The notes beneath the pieces are model-generated. The model saw only the letters and a program-made list of their open reading frames with translations. It was not told the DNA's origin and did not search any database. A stretch of DNA of 64,000 bases from an uncultured SAR116 cluster alpha proteobacterium (GTDB lineage: Bacteria; Pseudomonadota; Alphaproteobacteria; Puniceispirillales; Puniceispirillaceae): contig CACNQE010000001.1 in NCBI GenBank assembly GCA_902622515.1, forward strand, positions 248,001 to 312,000, given 5' to 3'. Both the position numbers and the translations under genes were made by a program. This document shows, one piece after another, positions 8,953 through 18,696 of this stretch (position 1 is the stretch's first letter; the number at the start of each line of letters is the position of its first letter).

Positions 8953-11723
8953 TGGATGATAAATCAGTTGTCATTGATGAAATAATTGTTTTTCTTAACG
9001 GTGAAAAAATCAAGGCGCAAGTAGGGCAAACCATCTGGCAAGTTGCCAAACAACAAAATGTTGAAATTCCCCACTTATGTTATCGAAATGAAAATAGCTA
9101 TAGAGCGGATGGAAATTGTCGTGCATGCATGGTTGAGATTGAAGGCGAACGAACTTTGGCTGCTTCATGCCAGCGAAAAATAACTGACGGCATGGTGGTA
9201 AACACTGAATCATCACGGGTCAGAAATTCGCAAAAGCTTATTATGGAACTATTGTTATCGGACCAACCCGATAGACAAAACTCTCATGATCACAATTCTC
9301 ATTTCTGGAAAATAGCAGAAATTAGTGGTTTAGAAAAAAGCAGGTTCCCAAGCAAATTAGGAGTAGCTGCTGATAACTCACACCCTGCCATTGCAGTAAA
9401 TATGGACTCATGCATTCAATGCGGTCTGTGTGTTCGTGCTTGCCGTGAAGTTCAAGTAAACGATGTGATTGGAATGGCCGGTAGAGGAGCAGATGCCCAT
9501 ATCGTCTTTGATTTTAACGATGAAATGGGCGCCTCTACCTGTGTTGGCTGCGGTGAATGTGTTCAAGCTTGTCCTACTGGTGCGTTACTTCCAAAATCTC
9601 TTATGGATGATAGTGTAATGAAACTCTCCGTAACACCTGACAAAACAGTGAATTCTGTGTGCCCTTATTGCGGTGTCGGATGTCAGTTAAGCTTTCAGGT
9701 TAAAGAAGATAAAATTGTGAGTGTAGAAAGTAGAAATGGTCCTGCAAACTTAGGTAGACTTTGTGTCAAAGGTCGCTATGGATTTGATTATATCCATAAC
9801 GAACAAAGATTGACCCAGCCTCTTATAAGAAGAAGTGATGTTCCAAAAAGAAACTGGCAGAACTTTGACCCCTCTAATCCTCTTACACATTTCAGAGAAG
9901 CAAGTTGGCAAGAAGCCCTCGATAAAGCAGCTGAAAGCTTTATTAAAGCTAAAAATAATTTTGGGTCATCCTCTTTAAGCGGATTTGGGTCTGCCAAAGG
10001 GACTAATGAAGAGGCTTATATTTTTCAAAAATTAATTCGCACTGGGTTTCAGACTAATAATGTAGACCATTGCACTCGGCTATGTCATGCCTCTTCTGTT
10101 GCAGCATTGCTTGAAAATATAGGCTCAGGAGCGGTAACAGCATCATTCTCCCAAGTCGAATATTCAGATTCAATTATCGTTATTGGAGCAAACCCAGCAG
10201 TGAACCACCCTGTAGCTGCAACTTTTATAAAAAATGCGGCACAAAGAGGAGCAGATTTATTTGTTCTTGATCCACGGGCCCAAGCACTGGACAGATACGC
10301 GACAAAATCACTTAATTTTTATCCTGGCAGTGATGTGTCTCTTTTGAATGCTATTTTAAATGTAATTATTTTTGAAAAGTTGTATGATATCGAATATGTA
10401 AAAAACCATACAGAAGGCTTTGAGCAACTTTCAGAAACCATAAAATTTTATACCCCAGAAGCGATGTCCCCAATCTGTGGCATAGCTGCTGAAGATATAA
10501 GGTTCGTTGCTCGAAAATTCTCTCAAGCAAATGCTGGTATAATTTTTTGGGGCATGGGCATATCCCAACATACTCACGGAACTGATAATTCTAGATGTCT
10601 TATTTCTCTAGCTTTATTGACAGGTAATATTGGTAAAAAAGGCTCTGGATTACATCCACTTCGGGGACAGAATAACGTTCAAGGGGCCTCTGATGCAGGA
10701 CTTATTCCTATGTTTTTACCTGATTATCAACCTGTATCTGACCCACAATTCAGAAGTAAATATGAGGCTATCTGGCAATCTCCATTACCAAAGGAGCAGG
10801 GCCTCACAGTTGTTGAAATTACTAATGCAGCATTCAATGGAAATATCAAAGCAATGTATATCATGGGGGAAAATCCTGCAATGTCAGACCCTGACCAGAA
10901 CCATGTAAGGGCTGCGCTAGAGAAACTCGATTGTCTTGTTGTTCAGGATATCTTTCCTACTGAAACTGCTGCATTTGCGGATGTAATACTGCCTGCCTCT
11001 GCATTTCCAGAAAAAACAGGCACTGTTACAAATACAGATAGAAGAGTACAGCTTGGAAGGCAGGCTGTACCTCCACCTGGAAATGCAAAACAAGATTACT
11101 GGATTATTCAAGAAATAGCCAAAAGGATGGGTCTTGAATGGAATTACCAGCATCCAAAAGATATTTTTTCTGAAATGCGAATCGTAATGTCCTCCTTGAA
11201 CGGGATTACATGGGAACGGTTAGAAAGTGAAGGTGCTGTAACCTATCCTTGCAAAGATGAGTTTTCTGATGGGCAAGACCTACTTTTTTCGGACTCATTT
11301 CCAACAAAATCCGGCTTAGGCAAATTCACTCCTGCGGAGTTTCTTCCACCCGCTGAAGAGCCTGATGATGATTTTCCATTCATTTTATCTACAGGAAGAT
11401 TACTTGAACACTGGCATACAGGGTCAATGACACGCCGGTCTGCCGTTTTAGACGCAATCGAACCTACAGCGGAAATACATATAAACCCAGAAAATTTGAG
11501 GAATATAGGTGGTCATGCAGGAACACCTTTGCACATTTCCACAAGGCGGGGCTCAATCACACTCGCAGCACGACTTGACCCTGGCTTGCCAGAGGGAATG
11601 GTTTTCATCCCATTTTGCTTTAAAGAGGCTTCTGCAAACTTACTTACAAACTCAGCACTTGATCAATTTGGCAAAATACCAGAACTAAAATTTTCGGCTG
11701 CTAAGATAAAAGTGGCAGAGTAG
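8949..11723 (+). CDS. NAD-dependent formate dehydrogenase alpha subunit (Mo/W-bis-PGD)
   Basis: Catalytic subunit oxidising formate to CO2 in the cytoplasm. Domains in order: an N-terminal 2Fe-2S domain (C44, C57, C60, C74), two ferredoxin-like 4Fe-4S motifs (CIQCGLCVRAC around 155-165 and CVGCGECVQAC around 198-208), the 4Fe-4S motif of molybdopterin oxidoreductases (CPYCGVGC, 238-245, with a later Cys near 272), then the molybdopterin domains. The metal ligand and catalytic pair are Cys379-His380 in HCTRLCHASS, so this is a cysteine rather than a selenocysteine enzyme. It forms an operon with the fused beta subunit. The accessory genes fdhD and mobA are about 10 kb downstream on the other strand. 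Whether Mo or W is used cannot be told from sequence. Confidence 0.93.
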   Translation: MMDDKSVVIDEIIVFLNGEKIKAQVGQTIWQVAKQQNVEIPHLCYRNENSYRADGNCRACMVEIEGERTLAASCQRKITDGMVVNTESSRVRNSQKLIMELLLSDQPDRQNSHDHNSHFWKIAEISGLEKSRFPSKLGVAADNSHPAIAVNMDSCIQCGLCVRACREVQVNDVIGMAGRGADAHIVFDFNDEMGASTCVGCGECVQACPTGALLPKSLMDDSVMKLSVTPDKTVNSVCPYCGVGCQLSFQVKEDKIVSVESRNGPANLGRLCVKGRYGFDYIHNEQRLTQPLIRRSDVPKRNWQNFDPSNPLTHFREASWQEALDKAAESFIKAKNNFGSSSLSGFGSAKGTNEEAYIFQKLIRTGFQTNNVDHCTRLCHASSVAALLENIGSGAVTASFSQVEYSDSIIVIGANPAVNHPVAATFIKNAAQRGADLFVLDPRAQALDRYATKSLNFYPGSDVSLLNAILNVIIFEKLYDIEYVKNHTEGFEQLSETIKFYTPEAMSPICGIAAEDIRFVARKFSQANAGIIFWGMGISQHTHGTDNSRCLISLALLTGNIGKKGSGLHPLRGQNNVQGASDAGLIPMFLPDYQPVSDPQFRSKYEAIWQSPLPKEQGLTVVEITNAAFNGNIKAMYIMGENPAMSDPDQNHVRAALEKLDCLVVQDIFPTETAAFADVILPASAFPEKTGTVTNTDRRVQLGRQAVPPPGNAKQDYWIIQEIAKRMGLEWNYQHPKDIFSEMRIVMSSLNGITWERLESEGAVTYPCKDEFSDGQDLLFSDSFPTKSGLGKFTPAEFLPPAEEPDDDFPFILSTGRLLEHWHTGSMTRRSAVLDAIEPTAEIHINPENLRNIGGHAGTPLHISTRRGSITLAARLDPGLPEGMVFIPFCFKEASANLLTNSALDQFGKIPELKFSAAKIKVAE

Positions 11724-11857
11724 ACAATTAAGCCCACGCGCATCATTTTGTCACATGGTAAAAGGACTAGCCTATTAATAGTTAAAAATGTTACAAATAC
11801 AAAAATAATGGTATAACGTTTTTAGAACTGTAAATGAGTAAAGTGTTGGAGTATTAA

Positions 11858-13102
11858 TTGAATTATCAATCCTTATTCAAAGAACATGTTAATCAATTAA
11901 AAGCAGAAAATAGATATCGTGTTTTTGCTAATCTAGAGCGGAAAGCCGGTGAGCATCCGCACGCGATATGGCATAGCGATTTTGGACCTAAAGAAGTAAT
12001 AATTTGGTGTTCTAATGATTATCTTGGGATGGGGCAAAATAAGAAATCTATAAAAGCTATGACAGACTCCGTTAATAGTCATGGAACTGGCGCTGGTGGT
12101 ACACGAAATATTTCTGGTACTAGCCATACCATTGTCTCTTTGGAAAATGAACTTGCCGCATTACATAATAAAGAACGTGCCCTTATATTTACATCAGGCT
12201 ACGTTGCAAATGAAGCGAGTATAAGTGCTATTTCATCGTTATTGGATGATCCTGTAATTTTTTCTGACTCTATGAATCATGCCTCGATAATTTCTGGTAT
12301 ACGTTATGGTAGAGCTGAAAAAATTATTTTCCGCCATAATGACACAGAACATTTAGAGACATTATTAAAGACACAACCTTTTGGTCGTCACAAATTAATT
12401 ATATTCGAATCTGTATATTCTATGGATGGAGATGTCTCTCCTATTTTAGAAATTGTAAAGTTAGCAAAAAAATATAATGCCATGACCTACCTTGACGAGG
12501 TACACGCTGTTGGCATGTATGGAAGTGAAGGCGGAGGTATCGCGCAACAAGAAGGACTGGAATCAGAAATAGATATCTTGCAAGGCACTCTCGGGAAAGC
12601 TTTTGGTGCTATGGGGGGATATATAGCTGCCAGTGATGCCATTTGTGATGCAGTACGAGGATATGGCTCTGGCTTTATCTTTACAACAGCTATGCCACCA
12701 GCTCTTGCTGCTGCTGCACTCAGTTCTGTTCAACACTTACGTCAAAGTCAAATTGAGAGAAATGCACAGCAACGTCAATCTAAACAACTTAAGAAAAGAC
12801 TTCGTGAATATGGTATGCCTTTTTTAACTGGAAACACTCATATCGTGCCAGTAATGGTTGGAGATGCCGCCAAGTGCTCGCAAATCAGTAAAATTTTGCT
12901 TGAGAAATATGGATTTTACATTCAACCGATAAACTTTCCAACTGTTCCAAAAGGAACAGAAAGGCTTCGTATAACCCCAGGGCCGTTGCACAGTGACAAG
13001 ATGATAGATGACCTTGTAATTGCATTATCCCAGACTTTTAAAGAAATAAAGCCGCCTTCATTAGTCTCAGCAAATGTAAATAATCAGGCTTTATCAGCTT
13101 AG
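11858..13102 (+). CDS. hemA: 5-aminolevulinate synthase (Shemin pathway)
   Basis: PLP enzyme condensing glycine and succinyl-CoA to 5-aminolevulinate, the first step of heme synthesis in Alphaproteobacteria. It shows [24 protein letters not shown], the [12 protein letters not shown] segment with the cofactor Asp, and the PLP Lys247 in [13 protein letters not shown]. The 414 residues are normal for the family. The start codon is TTG, supported by GGAG eight bases upstream (TTGGAGTATTAATTG). Ferrochelatase follows 42 bp downstream, so the first and last enzymes of heme synthesis probably share a transcript. Confidence 0.95.
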   Translation: MNYQSLFKEHVNQLKAENRYRVFANLERKAGEHPHAIWHSDFGPKEVIIWCSNDYLGMGQNKKSIKAMTDSVNSHGTGAGGTRNISGTSHTIVSLENELAALHNKERALIFTSGYVANEASISAISSLLDDPVIFSDSMNHASIISGIRYGRAEKIIFRHNDTEHLETLLKTQPFGRHKLIIFESVYSMDGDVSPILEIVKLAKKYNAMTYLDEVHAVGMYGSEGGGIAQQEGLESEIDILQGTLGKAFGAMGGYIAASDAICDAVRGYGSGFIFTTAMPPALAAAALSSVQHLRQSQIERNAQQRQSKQLKKRLREYGMPFLTGNTHIVPVMVGDAAKCSQISKILLEKYGFYIQPINFPTVPKGTERLRITPGPLHSDKMIDDLVIALSQTFKEIKPPSLVSANVNNQALSA

Positions 13103-13144
13103 TATATAAACTTAATCTTTGATTATTACTTTCAGAGCTTTTTT

Positions 13145-14182
13145 ATGAGTCTAAAACCAATACCCGATGACCATCCTTCATTTTCACCAGTTGCAAAAAC
13201 TGGCCTATTGCTTGTTAATCTTGGCACCCCCGATGCAACAGACAAAAAATCAATGCGTCGTTATCTTAAACAGTTTTTATCAGACAAGCGGGTAGTAGAA
13301 GCACCGAGATTATTATGGTGGATAATTTTAAATGGAATAATTTTGAATACACGTCCAAAAAAATCAGGGGAGGCCTACGATAGAGTTTGGATAAAAGATG
13401 ACTTAGATGGCAGTCCCTTGCGAAAAACTACGAGACTGCAAGCAGAACACCTGGCAAAGACATATAAAAATATTTCCAATCTTGAGATTGCATGGGCGAT
13501 GCGGTATGGAAATCCATCAATTCCCGACCAACTTACAGACTTAAAATCAAAGGGTTGTAGTCAATTTTTAATACTACCAATGTATCCACAATATGCCGCC
13601 GCTACAACAGCCACTGTAAACGATGAAGTTTATAAATGGGCATTGAAGCAACGATGGCAACCTGCTATCAGAACTGTTCCTCCATGGCATGATCATGAAG
13701 TATATATTGAATCCTTAGCACAATCTTTTCAAAGGCACTTTCTTCATACACAACCTCCGGAACACTTAATGCTATCTTTCCATGGCATTCCAGAGCGATA
13801 TTTTACATTGGGCGACCCCTATCACTGTCATTGTATGAAAACAGCACGACTGGTTCGTGAAAAACTAGATTGGCCATCTGAAAGGCTATCTGTGACATTT
13901 CAATCCCGCTTTGGAAAAGAACCTTGGATCAAGCCTTATACAGATGAGACTCTTTACAAATTAGGCAAAGCTAATACCAAATCCTTAGCAATAATGGCAC
14001 CAGGATTTTCTGCCGATTGTCTTGAAACACTTGAAGAGTTGGCAATGGAAGGAAAAGAAATCTATACAGAAGCCGGCGGTAATGATTTTTCCTATGTCCC
14101 TTGCTTAAATGATAGTACGTTTGGGATGAATTTAATTTATGCTCTTGTTAGAGAAAATCTAGCTGGCTGGGTAGATGTTTAA
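13145..14182 (+). CDS. hemH: Ferrochelatase
   Basis: Inserts Fe2+ into protoporphyrin IX, the final step of protoheme synthesis. It shows the N-terminal LLVNLGTPD, KRVVE and DGSPLRKTT segments, the active-site histidine in LSFHGIPERY (around 209-218) and the C-terminal PGFSADCLETLEEL with the catalytic glutamate. The 345 residues fit the bacterial family. It follows hemA after 42 bp. No strong terminator follows; only a weak AAATAA/TTATTT repeat lies after the stop. Confidence 0.95.
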   Translation: MSLKPIPDDHPSFSPVAKTGLLLVNLGTPDATDKKSMRRYLKQFLSDKRVVEAPRLLWWIILNGIILNTRPKKSGEAYDRVWIKDDLDGSPLRKTTRLQAEHLAKTYKNISNLEIAWAMRYGNPSIPDQLTDLKSKGCSQFLILPMYPQYAAATTATVNDEVYKWALKQRWQPAIRTVPPWHDHEVYIESLAQSFQRHFLHTQPPEHLMLSFHGIPERYFTLGDPYHCHCMKTARLVREKLDWPSERLSVTFQSRFGKEPWIKPYTDETLYKLGKANTKSLAIMAPGFSADCLETLEELAMEGKEIYTEAGGNDFSYVPCLNDSTFGMNLIYALVRENLAGWVDV

Positions 14183-14299
14183 CATTTCCGTTAAATAAAG
14201 TGTTATTTGAAATCAACGTATGAAAAAATAAATAAGTTAACAATTTTAATATAATAAGGTATGACTATTTGTAGTTAAACTTTGATGTTTTTGAATTAA

Positions 14300-14373
14300 G
14301 CGGCTGTGGTGTAGTGGTAGCACAAGAGCCTTCCAAGCTCTTAGGGCCAGTTCGAACCTGGTCAGCCGCTCCA
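14300..14373 (+). tRNA. tRNA-Gly (TCC)
   Basis: Acceptor stem GCGGCTG (14300-14306) pairs with CAGCCGC (14363-14369), followed by discriminator T and an encoded CCA. The anticodon stem AGAGC/GCTCT encloses the loop CTTCCAA with anticodon TCC, and the T-loop TTCGAAC is canonical. No integrase or phage gene lies nearby. Confidence 0.95.
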
Positions 14374-14474
14374 TCCAGATAAATCAAAAAAAATTATTAA
14401 AAACCAATGTTGCCCTATCAACGTAAAGATTTATGAATTTCATTTAATTAACTGTTATAGAAGGTTGTTTTGAG

Positions 14475-14672
14475 ATGGGTAAAGAATTAAGCTGTATATG
14501 CATGCGTAACATAAGCGTTTGCAAATGTAATAGACCCGAAGAAATTGAGCAAAAAGAAAAACGTAAATGTGTATGTGGACGTTCTCCTAACGGAGAATGC
14601 ATGAGTTGGCATGCTTTGTCAGAAAAAGTTTACCTGCAGCGCAAACATGAATATGAAACATCATTAGGATAA
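14475..14672 (+). CDS. Small cysteine-rich protein, putative metal-binding
   Basis: A 65-residue protein with seven cysteines, arranged as CIC (7, 9), CKC (16, 18), CVC (32, 34) and C42, the latter part in CVCGRSPNGECMSWHALSE. The repeated CxC pairs and the CGRSPxGxC...WH block suggest zinc or iron-sulfur binding. It is not a CDGSH protein, because the spacing and the His do not fit. I do not recognise a named family. GGTTGTTTTGAG lies upstream of the ATG as a weak ribosome site. It sits alone between tRNA-Gly and a 348-bp gap. Confidence 0.65.
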   Translation: MGKELSCICMRNISVCKCNRPEEIEQKEKRKCVCGRSPNGECMSWHALSEKVYLQRKHEYETSLG

Positions 14673-15020
14673 ATACTTTTATAATCAGGATTAATATTTT
14701 AAATGTCCCTATATTTTAGGCAAAGAGATTGGAATATTTTCTTTTTCTTAGCACCCTTAAGTGTTTGAATAAATTCGTATGAGTCCAAAAAAATAATTTA
14801 TTCTTAAGTATATGTCGCTGTAAGGATTATAGTTGTGCTTCCTTTTAGCTTCATTCTAACTAGATAGAAAACTTTAGAATTTTTGGTGTTGTTTTAAAAT
14901 ATTCACAACAATTTAGGGCCTATTAAAATAGTGCTCATCGAAAATTATTTATTTATAATTGGTTGCATCAGATAAGACTAGATATCAGATTTTAATACTA
15001 TGAACACTAATGTGATTTAA
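14673..15020. other. Intergenic gap with a long imperfect hairpin
   Basis: 348 bp without a supported gene. It contains an inverted repeat: GAATAAATT (14767-14775) with AATTTATTC (14795-14803), flanked by CTTAAG at 14756-14761 and 14803-14808. No T-run follows it, so it is not an obvious terminator. The rest is AT-rich and presumably holds the promoter of the MFS gene. Confidence 0.5.
14756..14808. repeat. Inverted repeat (CTTAAG plus 9-bp stem)
   Basis: Perfect 9-bp arms GAATAAATT/AATTTATTC with a 19-nt loop, and an outer CTTAAG repeated on both sides with a 5-nt bulge on the left. The position, 84 bp after the Cys-rich gene and over 200 bp before the next gene, would suit an RNA 3' structure or a protein-binding dyad. 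Confidence 0.45.
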
Positions 15021-16241
15021 ATGATTGAACGCTATTTCATTGCGTTCTTAATAGGTCGGGTGTCAATATGGATGGCCGGTGTAATGCTATCTGTTGCACT
15101 AGGTTGGCATATATATCTAGAAACAAAAGAACCTATTTATCTAGCTCTCATTGGTTTGATGCAGATTTTACCAACATTCGCCTTCTTCATAATTACTGGA
15201 GTTGTTATTGATAGGTTTCAGAGAAAATATATTTTACTCATTTGTACTGTGATAGAATTTGTTGCCTTTACTGGTATTTTTATCGCTATGCTGCTTGATA
15301 GTATTCCAATTTTATTAGTTTTTCTTATGCTTCTCGTGCACGGCGTTGCTCGCGCATTTCAAATACCCTCAGAGCACGCTTTGCTTCCAAATATCGTATC
15401 TAAAGAAAATTTAGAAAAAGCAGTAGCCATAACGTCCACGGTTAGCAATCTTGCGAAAACAACAGGACCGCTAATAGCTGGTATGTTAATCGCGCTGACG
15501 GACCGTTATATTTATGGGATATGTATCATAATTGTACTTATATCATTTCTAGCCTACCTCTTCTTACCAATGTTTAAAATTCATGCACCAGCTGAGTTTG
15601 GTCTAAAACCCTTTCTTAGTGGAATAAATTTTGTCGCTAAGAAAAAGATTTTGCTTGCTATCATCCTTCTTGACCTTTTTATTGTACTTCTCGGTAGCGT
15701 TGAAGCGTTACTTCCAATTTATGCAGCTGACATACTGAATGTTGGACCAAACGGTCTAGGGTTAATGCGTGGAATGCCGGCTATTGGAGCTGTTATTACA
15801 GGTATCTTATTATCTAACATAGGCCCACTACGACATTGTGGTAAGTTGCTTTTTGCAGCCTTTGGAATATGTTCACTATCCGTTTTAGTTTTTGGGTTAT
15901 CTGACATTTTTTGGCTTAGTCTTGTTGCATTATTCATTTATGGTGCCACCGATATGCTTAGTGTAAATATAAGATTTACGCTTGCCCAAACCATAACACC
16001 AGATGCAGTCCGAGGAAGAGTAAGTGCTATATTCGCTACCAGTACAGCATCTTCAAATCAACTCGGAGAATTTAGAGCCGGCGCATTGGCAACAGCAGTT
16101 GGACCTATTGGTGCTACTATTATAGGTGGGATATTAGGTCTAATTATCTGTATAAGCGGAATATTTAAATTCCCAATACTATGGAAATTAGACAAGATTT
16201 CGGATCTCAGAAATGAAGCAAACGAGTTTAAAAAAGAATAA
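15021..16241 (+). CDS. MFS transporter (EntS/MFS_3-like exporter)
   Basis: A 406-residue integral membrane protein with about 12 hydrophobic segments. It has the MFS loop motif between helices 2 and 3 (GVVIDRFQRKYIL around 66-78) and a second-half motif (TPDAVRGRVSAIFATSTASSN around 330-350) typical of the EntS-like drug/siderophore exporter group. The substrate cannot be inferred. It stands alone and is convergent with queG. The ribosome site before ATG 15021 is weak. Confidence 0.85.
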   Translation: MIERYFIAFLIGRVSIWMAGVMLSVALGWHIYLETKEPIYLALIGLMQILPTFAFFIITGVVIDRFQRKYILLICTVIEFVAFTGIFIAMLLDSIPILLVFLMLLVHGVARAFQIPSEHALLPNIVSKENLEKAVAITSTVSNLAKTTGPLIAGMLIALTDRYIYGICIIIVLISFLAYLFLPMFKIHAPAEFGLKPFLSGINFVAKKKILLAIILLDLFIVLLGSVEALLPIYAADILNVGPNGLGLMRGMPAIGAVITGILLSNIGPLRHCGKLLFAAFGICSLSVLVFGLSDIFWLSLVALFIYGATDMLSVNIRFTLAQTITPDAVRGRVSAIFATSTASSNQLGEFRAGALATAVGPIGATIIGGILGLIICISGIFKFPILWKLDKISDLRNEANEFKKE

Positions 16242-16312
16242 TCCTTTATTAGAATTTATATTACTCTCTTTAAACAGTTCTCTAATATTTTTGTATTAAA
16301 TTTAAGCATTTA

Positions 16313-16342
16313 AAAAAAGGTAATCTATTATGGATTCCCTTT
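16313..16342 (-). terminator. Possible terminator of queG
   Basis: Read on the minus strand just after the queG stop, AGGTAA and TTACCT form a 6-bp stem around an approximately 19-nt loop, followed by a run of seven T. The stem is short and AT-rich, so this is a weak call. Confidence 0.4.
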
Positions 16343-17458
16343 TTACCTATTTGCGTTCCATTCTTTTACGAGCTCTTTATGGCTATGGTTGTGGTCATTT
16401 TTTAAACGCTGAAATTCATCTTCTTCACATAGTTGCCTTAGTGCCCAGATTGCTAATGCCTGTACAAATAGTGTTTCATCATCTAAATATCCAATTATTA
16501 ATGGGATAAGTGTTATATCGTATGAATTACCAGCTGCAATTAGACAATTACGAATAAACTTTTTATACCCGGCTCTACGAACCGGTGTTCCAGAAAATAG
16601 AATTCTAAATTCTGAGTCCGATAAAGCTAACAATTTGCTTAGTGGTAACAAACCAGGTTTTTGTCCTAATTGCATTCTTGTATCAGATGCTTTTTGTGCA
16701 AATTTATTCCAAGGACAAATAGCCAGACAATCATCGCATCCGAAAATACGATTACCAATTTGTTTGCGAAATTCAGTTTCAATGATACCATCAAATTCAA
16801 TTGTAAGATAGGAGATACATCGCCGAGCATCTAGTTTATAGGGGCTTGGGAAAGCATTTGTAGGACAAATATCTAAACATTTCCGACAAGTCCCACAAAA
16901 ATCCTCAGAGACCCCGTTTGTGGGTAGAATTGCATCTGTTAATATTACCCCTAAAAATAACCATGACCCAAATTTTTTAGAGACGAGATTGGTATGTTTT
17001 CCCTGCCATCCTATGCCAGATTTAACTGCTAACGGTTTTTCCATAAGAGGCGCTGTATCAACAAAGACTTTAACACTACCTTGAAATTTAGAAACAAACT
17101 GACTGGCAATTTGTTTTAATCTCCCTTTCATAACTGAATGATAATCTTTCGAACGTGCATAAACAGAGATATTACCAGATTTTATTTTGGAAATATCCCC
17201 GATAGGATTATGTTCAGGGCCATAATTTTTAGCAAAAATTATCGCACTCTCTGCATTTTGCCACATTTTTTTTGGTGAAAGGCGCTTCTCGACAGACTCT
17301 TCCAACCATTTCATTTCACCATGATAACCAAATTCTAAAAAGTTAAGAAGATGGTTTTGTGTATCAACTGATAAATTTGTGTCTGTAATACTTACTTCAT
17401 CAAATTCATATAGGTTTGCTTTTTTTTCTAGCCATTGGTAAATATTTGAGTTCATCAA
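16343..17458 (-). CDS. queG: Epoxyqueuosine reductase
   Basis: Reduces epoxyqueuosine to queuosine in tRNA, the last step of Q synthesis, using cobalamin and two 4Fe-4S clusters. The 371 residues show the QueG N-terminal segment (FGYHGEMKWLEE...RLSPKKMW) and cofactor-site residues (KNYGP, VDTAPLMEKPLA, GWQGKHTNLVSKKFGSW). Both cluster motifs are present: CGTCRKCLDICPTNA (around 190-205) and CDDCLAICPWNKFA (around 240-253). A HEAT-like C-terminal end follows. It lies 95 bp downstream of tgt on the same strand, completing a queA-tgt-queG queuosine group. Confidence 0.93.
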   Translation of the reverse strand: MMNSNIYQWLEKKANLYEFDEVSITDTNLSVDTQNHLLNFLEFGYHGEMKWLEESVEKRLSPKKMWQNAESAIIFAKNYGPEHNPIGDISKIKSGNISVYARSKDYHSVMKGRLKQIASQFVSKFQGSVKVFVDTAPLMEKPLAVKSGIGWQGKHTNLVSKKFGSWLFLGVILTDAILPTNGVSEDFCGTCRKCLDICPTNAFPSPYKLDARRCISYLTIEFDGIIETEFRKQIGNRIFGCDDCLAICPWNKFAQKASDTRMQLGQKPGLLPLSKLLALSDSEFRILFSGTPVRRAGYKKFIRNCLIAAGNSYDITLIPLIIGYLDDETLFVQALAIWALRQLCEEDEFQRLKNDHNHSHKELVKEWNANR

Positions 17459-17553
17459 CTATGTCTTGATTTAATAATTCAATTTCTGATTATATTCGTT
17501 AACAATAAAAAATAGATTTCTTTTCTTCATAGTTTAAAATTAAATATATGGGG

Positions 17554-18684
17554 TTAAAACTTAGGGATATCGCCCTGAGTTTGTTCTCTGTAAAAATTAG
17601 AAACGAAAGTGTTATATTGCCTCTCTTTGATGGCCTTTCTTATAGCACGCATCAAATCCTGATAATATGTCAAATTATGCCAGGTCAATAAAGTTAAACC
17701 TTGTATCTCATCTGATTTAAAAAGGTGATGCAAATAACCGCGACTATAATTATTACAGGCAGGGCAAGAACAATTCTCATCTAATGGTCTCAAATCATCT
17801 GCGTGCCGGGCATTCCTAATATTTACTGTTCCATATCTGGTAAATGCTTGACCTGTTCTACCAGATCTTGTTGGCAGAACACAATCAAACATATCAACAC
17901 CTCTTAATACAGCACCTACAATATCTGCTGGTTTTCCAACTCCCATTAAATAACGCGGTTGTTTAATCTTCATGTACGGCGTTGTAACTCTCAAAGTCTC
18001 AAACATTAACTCCTGGCCTTCACCAACTGCCAGACCACCTATGGCATAACCTTCAAAACCAATTTCATTTAGTCTTTGAACGCTTTGCAATCGCAGGTCT
18101 GGATATACCGAGCCTTGTACTATACCAAACTGTCCGTAACCTTTTCTTTCTATGAAGGCTTTTCGTGATCGGGCTGCCCACCGCATAGATAATTCCATGG
18201 AGTCAGCAGCTTGCGATTTTGTTGCGGGATAAGGTGTACACTCATCAAAAACCATAGTTATTGTGGCGTCAAGCTTATATTGAATTTCTGTAGATATTTC
18301 AGGGGTCAATAAATGAGGGCTTCCGTCAAGGTGACTTTTAAATGTGACCCCATTTTCATCTATTTTTCTTAGCGGGCCGAGGGACATTACTTGAAAACCA
18401 CCAGAATCAGTTAAAAGTGGTCCCTTCCAGTTCATCATTTTTCGGACACCACCAAGATGTTTTACCCTGTCTGGACCTGGACGTAACATTAAATGATATG
18501 TATTTGATAGTATAATTTGCGCTCCAGTTTGAGAGACTGCCTCAGGCATCATTCCTTTAACAGTTGCTGCCGTTCCAACTGGCATAAATGCTGGCGTATC
18601 AATGTGTCCAAAGGCAGTAGTCAAAATCCCCAACCTTGCTCCTTCATCTTGACTGATCAGCTCAAAGTTGAATTTTTCTTGCAT
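17554..18684 (-). CDS. tgt: Queuine/preQ1 tRNA-ribosyltransferase
   Basis: Exchanges guanine 34 of GUN-anticodon tRNAs for preQ1. It shows the catalytic region [14 protein letters not shown] (around 90-103), [27 protein letters not shown], the second catalytic Asp in [19 protein letters not shown], and the zinc site CSCPAC...YLHHL. The 376 residues match the family. The Shine-Dalgarno is good (AGGAGAGTT before ATG). It is 12 bp downstream of queA and therefore co-transcribed with it. Confidence 0.96.
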   Translation of the reverse strand: MQEKFNFELISQDEGARLGILTTAFGHIDTPAFMPVGTAATVKGMMPEAVSQTGAQIILSNTYHLMLRPGPDRVKHLGGVRKMMNWKGPLLTDSGGFQVMSLGPLRKIDENGVTFKSHLDGSPHLLTPEISTEIQYKLDATITMVFDECTPYPATKSQAADSMELSMRWAARSRKAFIERKGYGQFGIVQGSVYPDLRLQSVQRLNEIGFEGYAIGGLAVGEGQELMFETLRVTTPYMKIKQPRYLMGVGKPADIVGAVLRGVDMFDCVLPTRSGRTGQAFTRYGTVNIRNARHADDLRPLDENCSCPACNNYSRGYLHHLFKSDEIQGLTLLTWHNLTYYQDLMRAIRKAIKERQYNTFVSNFYREQTQGDIPKF

Positions 18685-18696
18685 AACTCTCCTATC

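Noticed and set aside
11815-11835. Possible Irr/iron-responsive element (TTTTTAGAACTGTAAA) upstream of hemA
   Set aside because: Only the left half resembles the alphaproteobacterial iron-control motif TTTAGAA; the right half lacks the inverted TTCTAAA.
14300-14373. tRNA-Gly, tRNA-Ala (32383-32458) and tRNA-Val (44839-44913) as integration sites of mobile elements
   Set aside because: No integrase, no duplicated 3' tRNA end and no phage-type genes were found beside any of the three tRNAs.
14475-14672. CDGSH iron-sulfur protein
   Set aside because: The CDGSH motif C-x-C-x2-S/T-x3-P-x-C-D-G-x-H is not present; only CxCGRSPxGxC resembles part of it.
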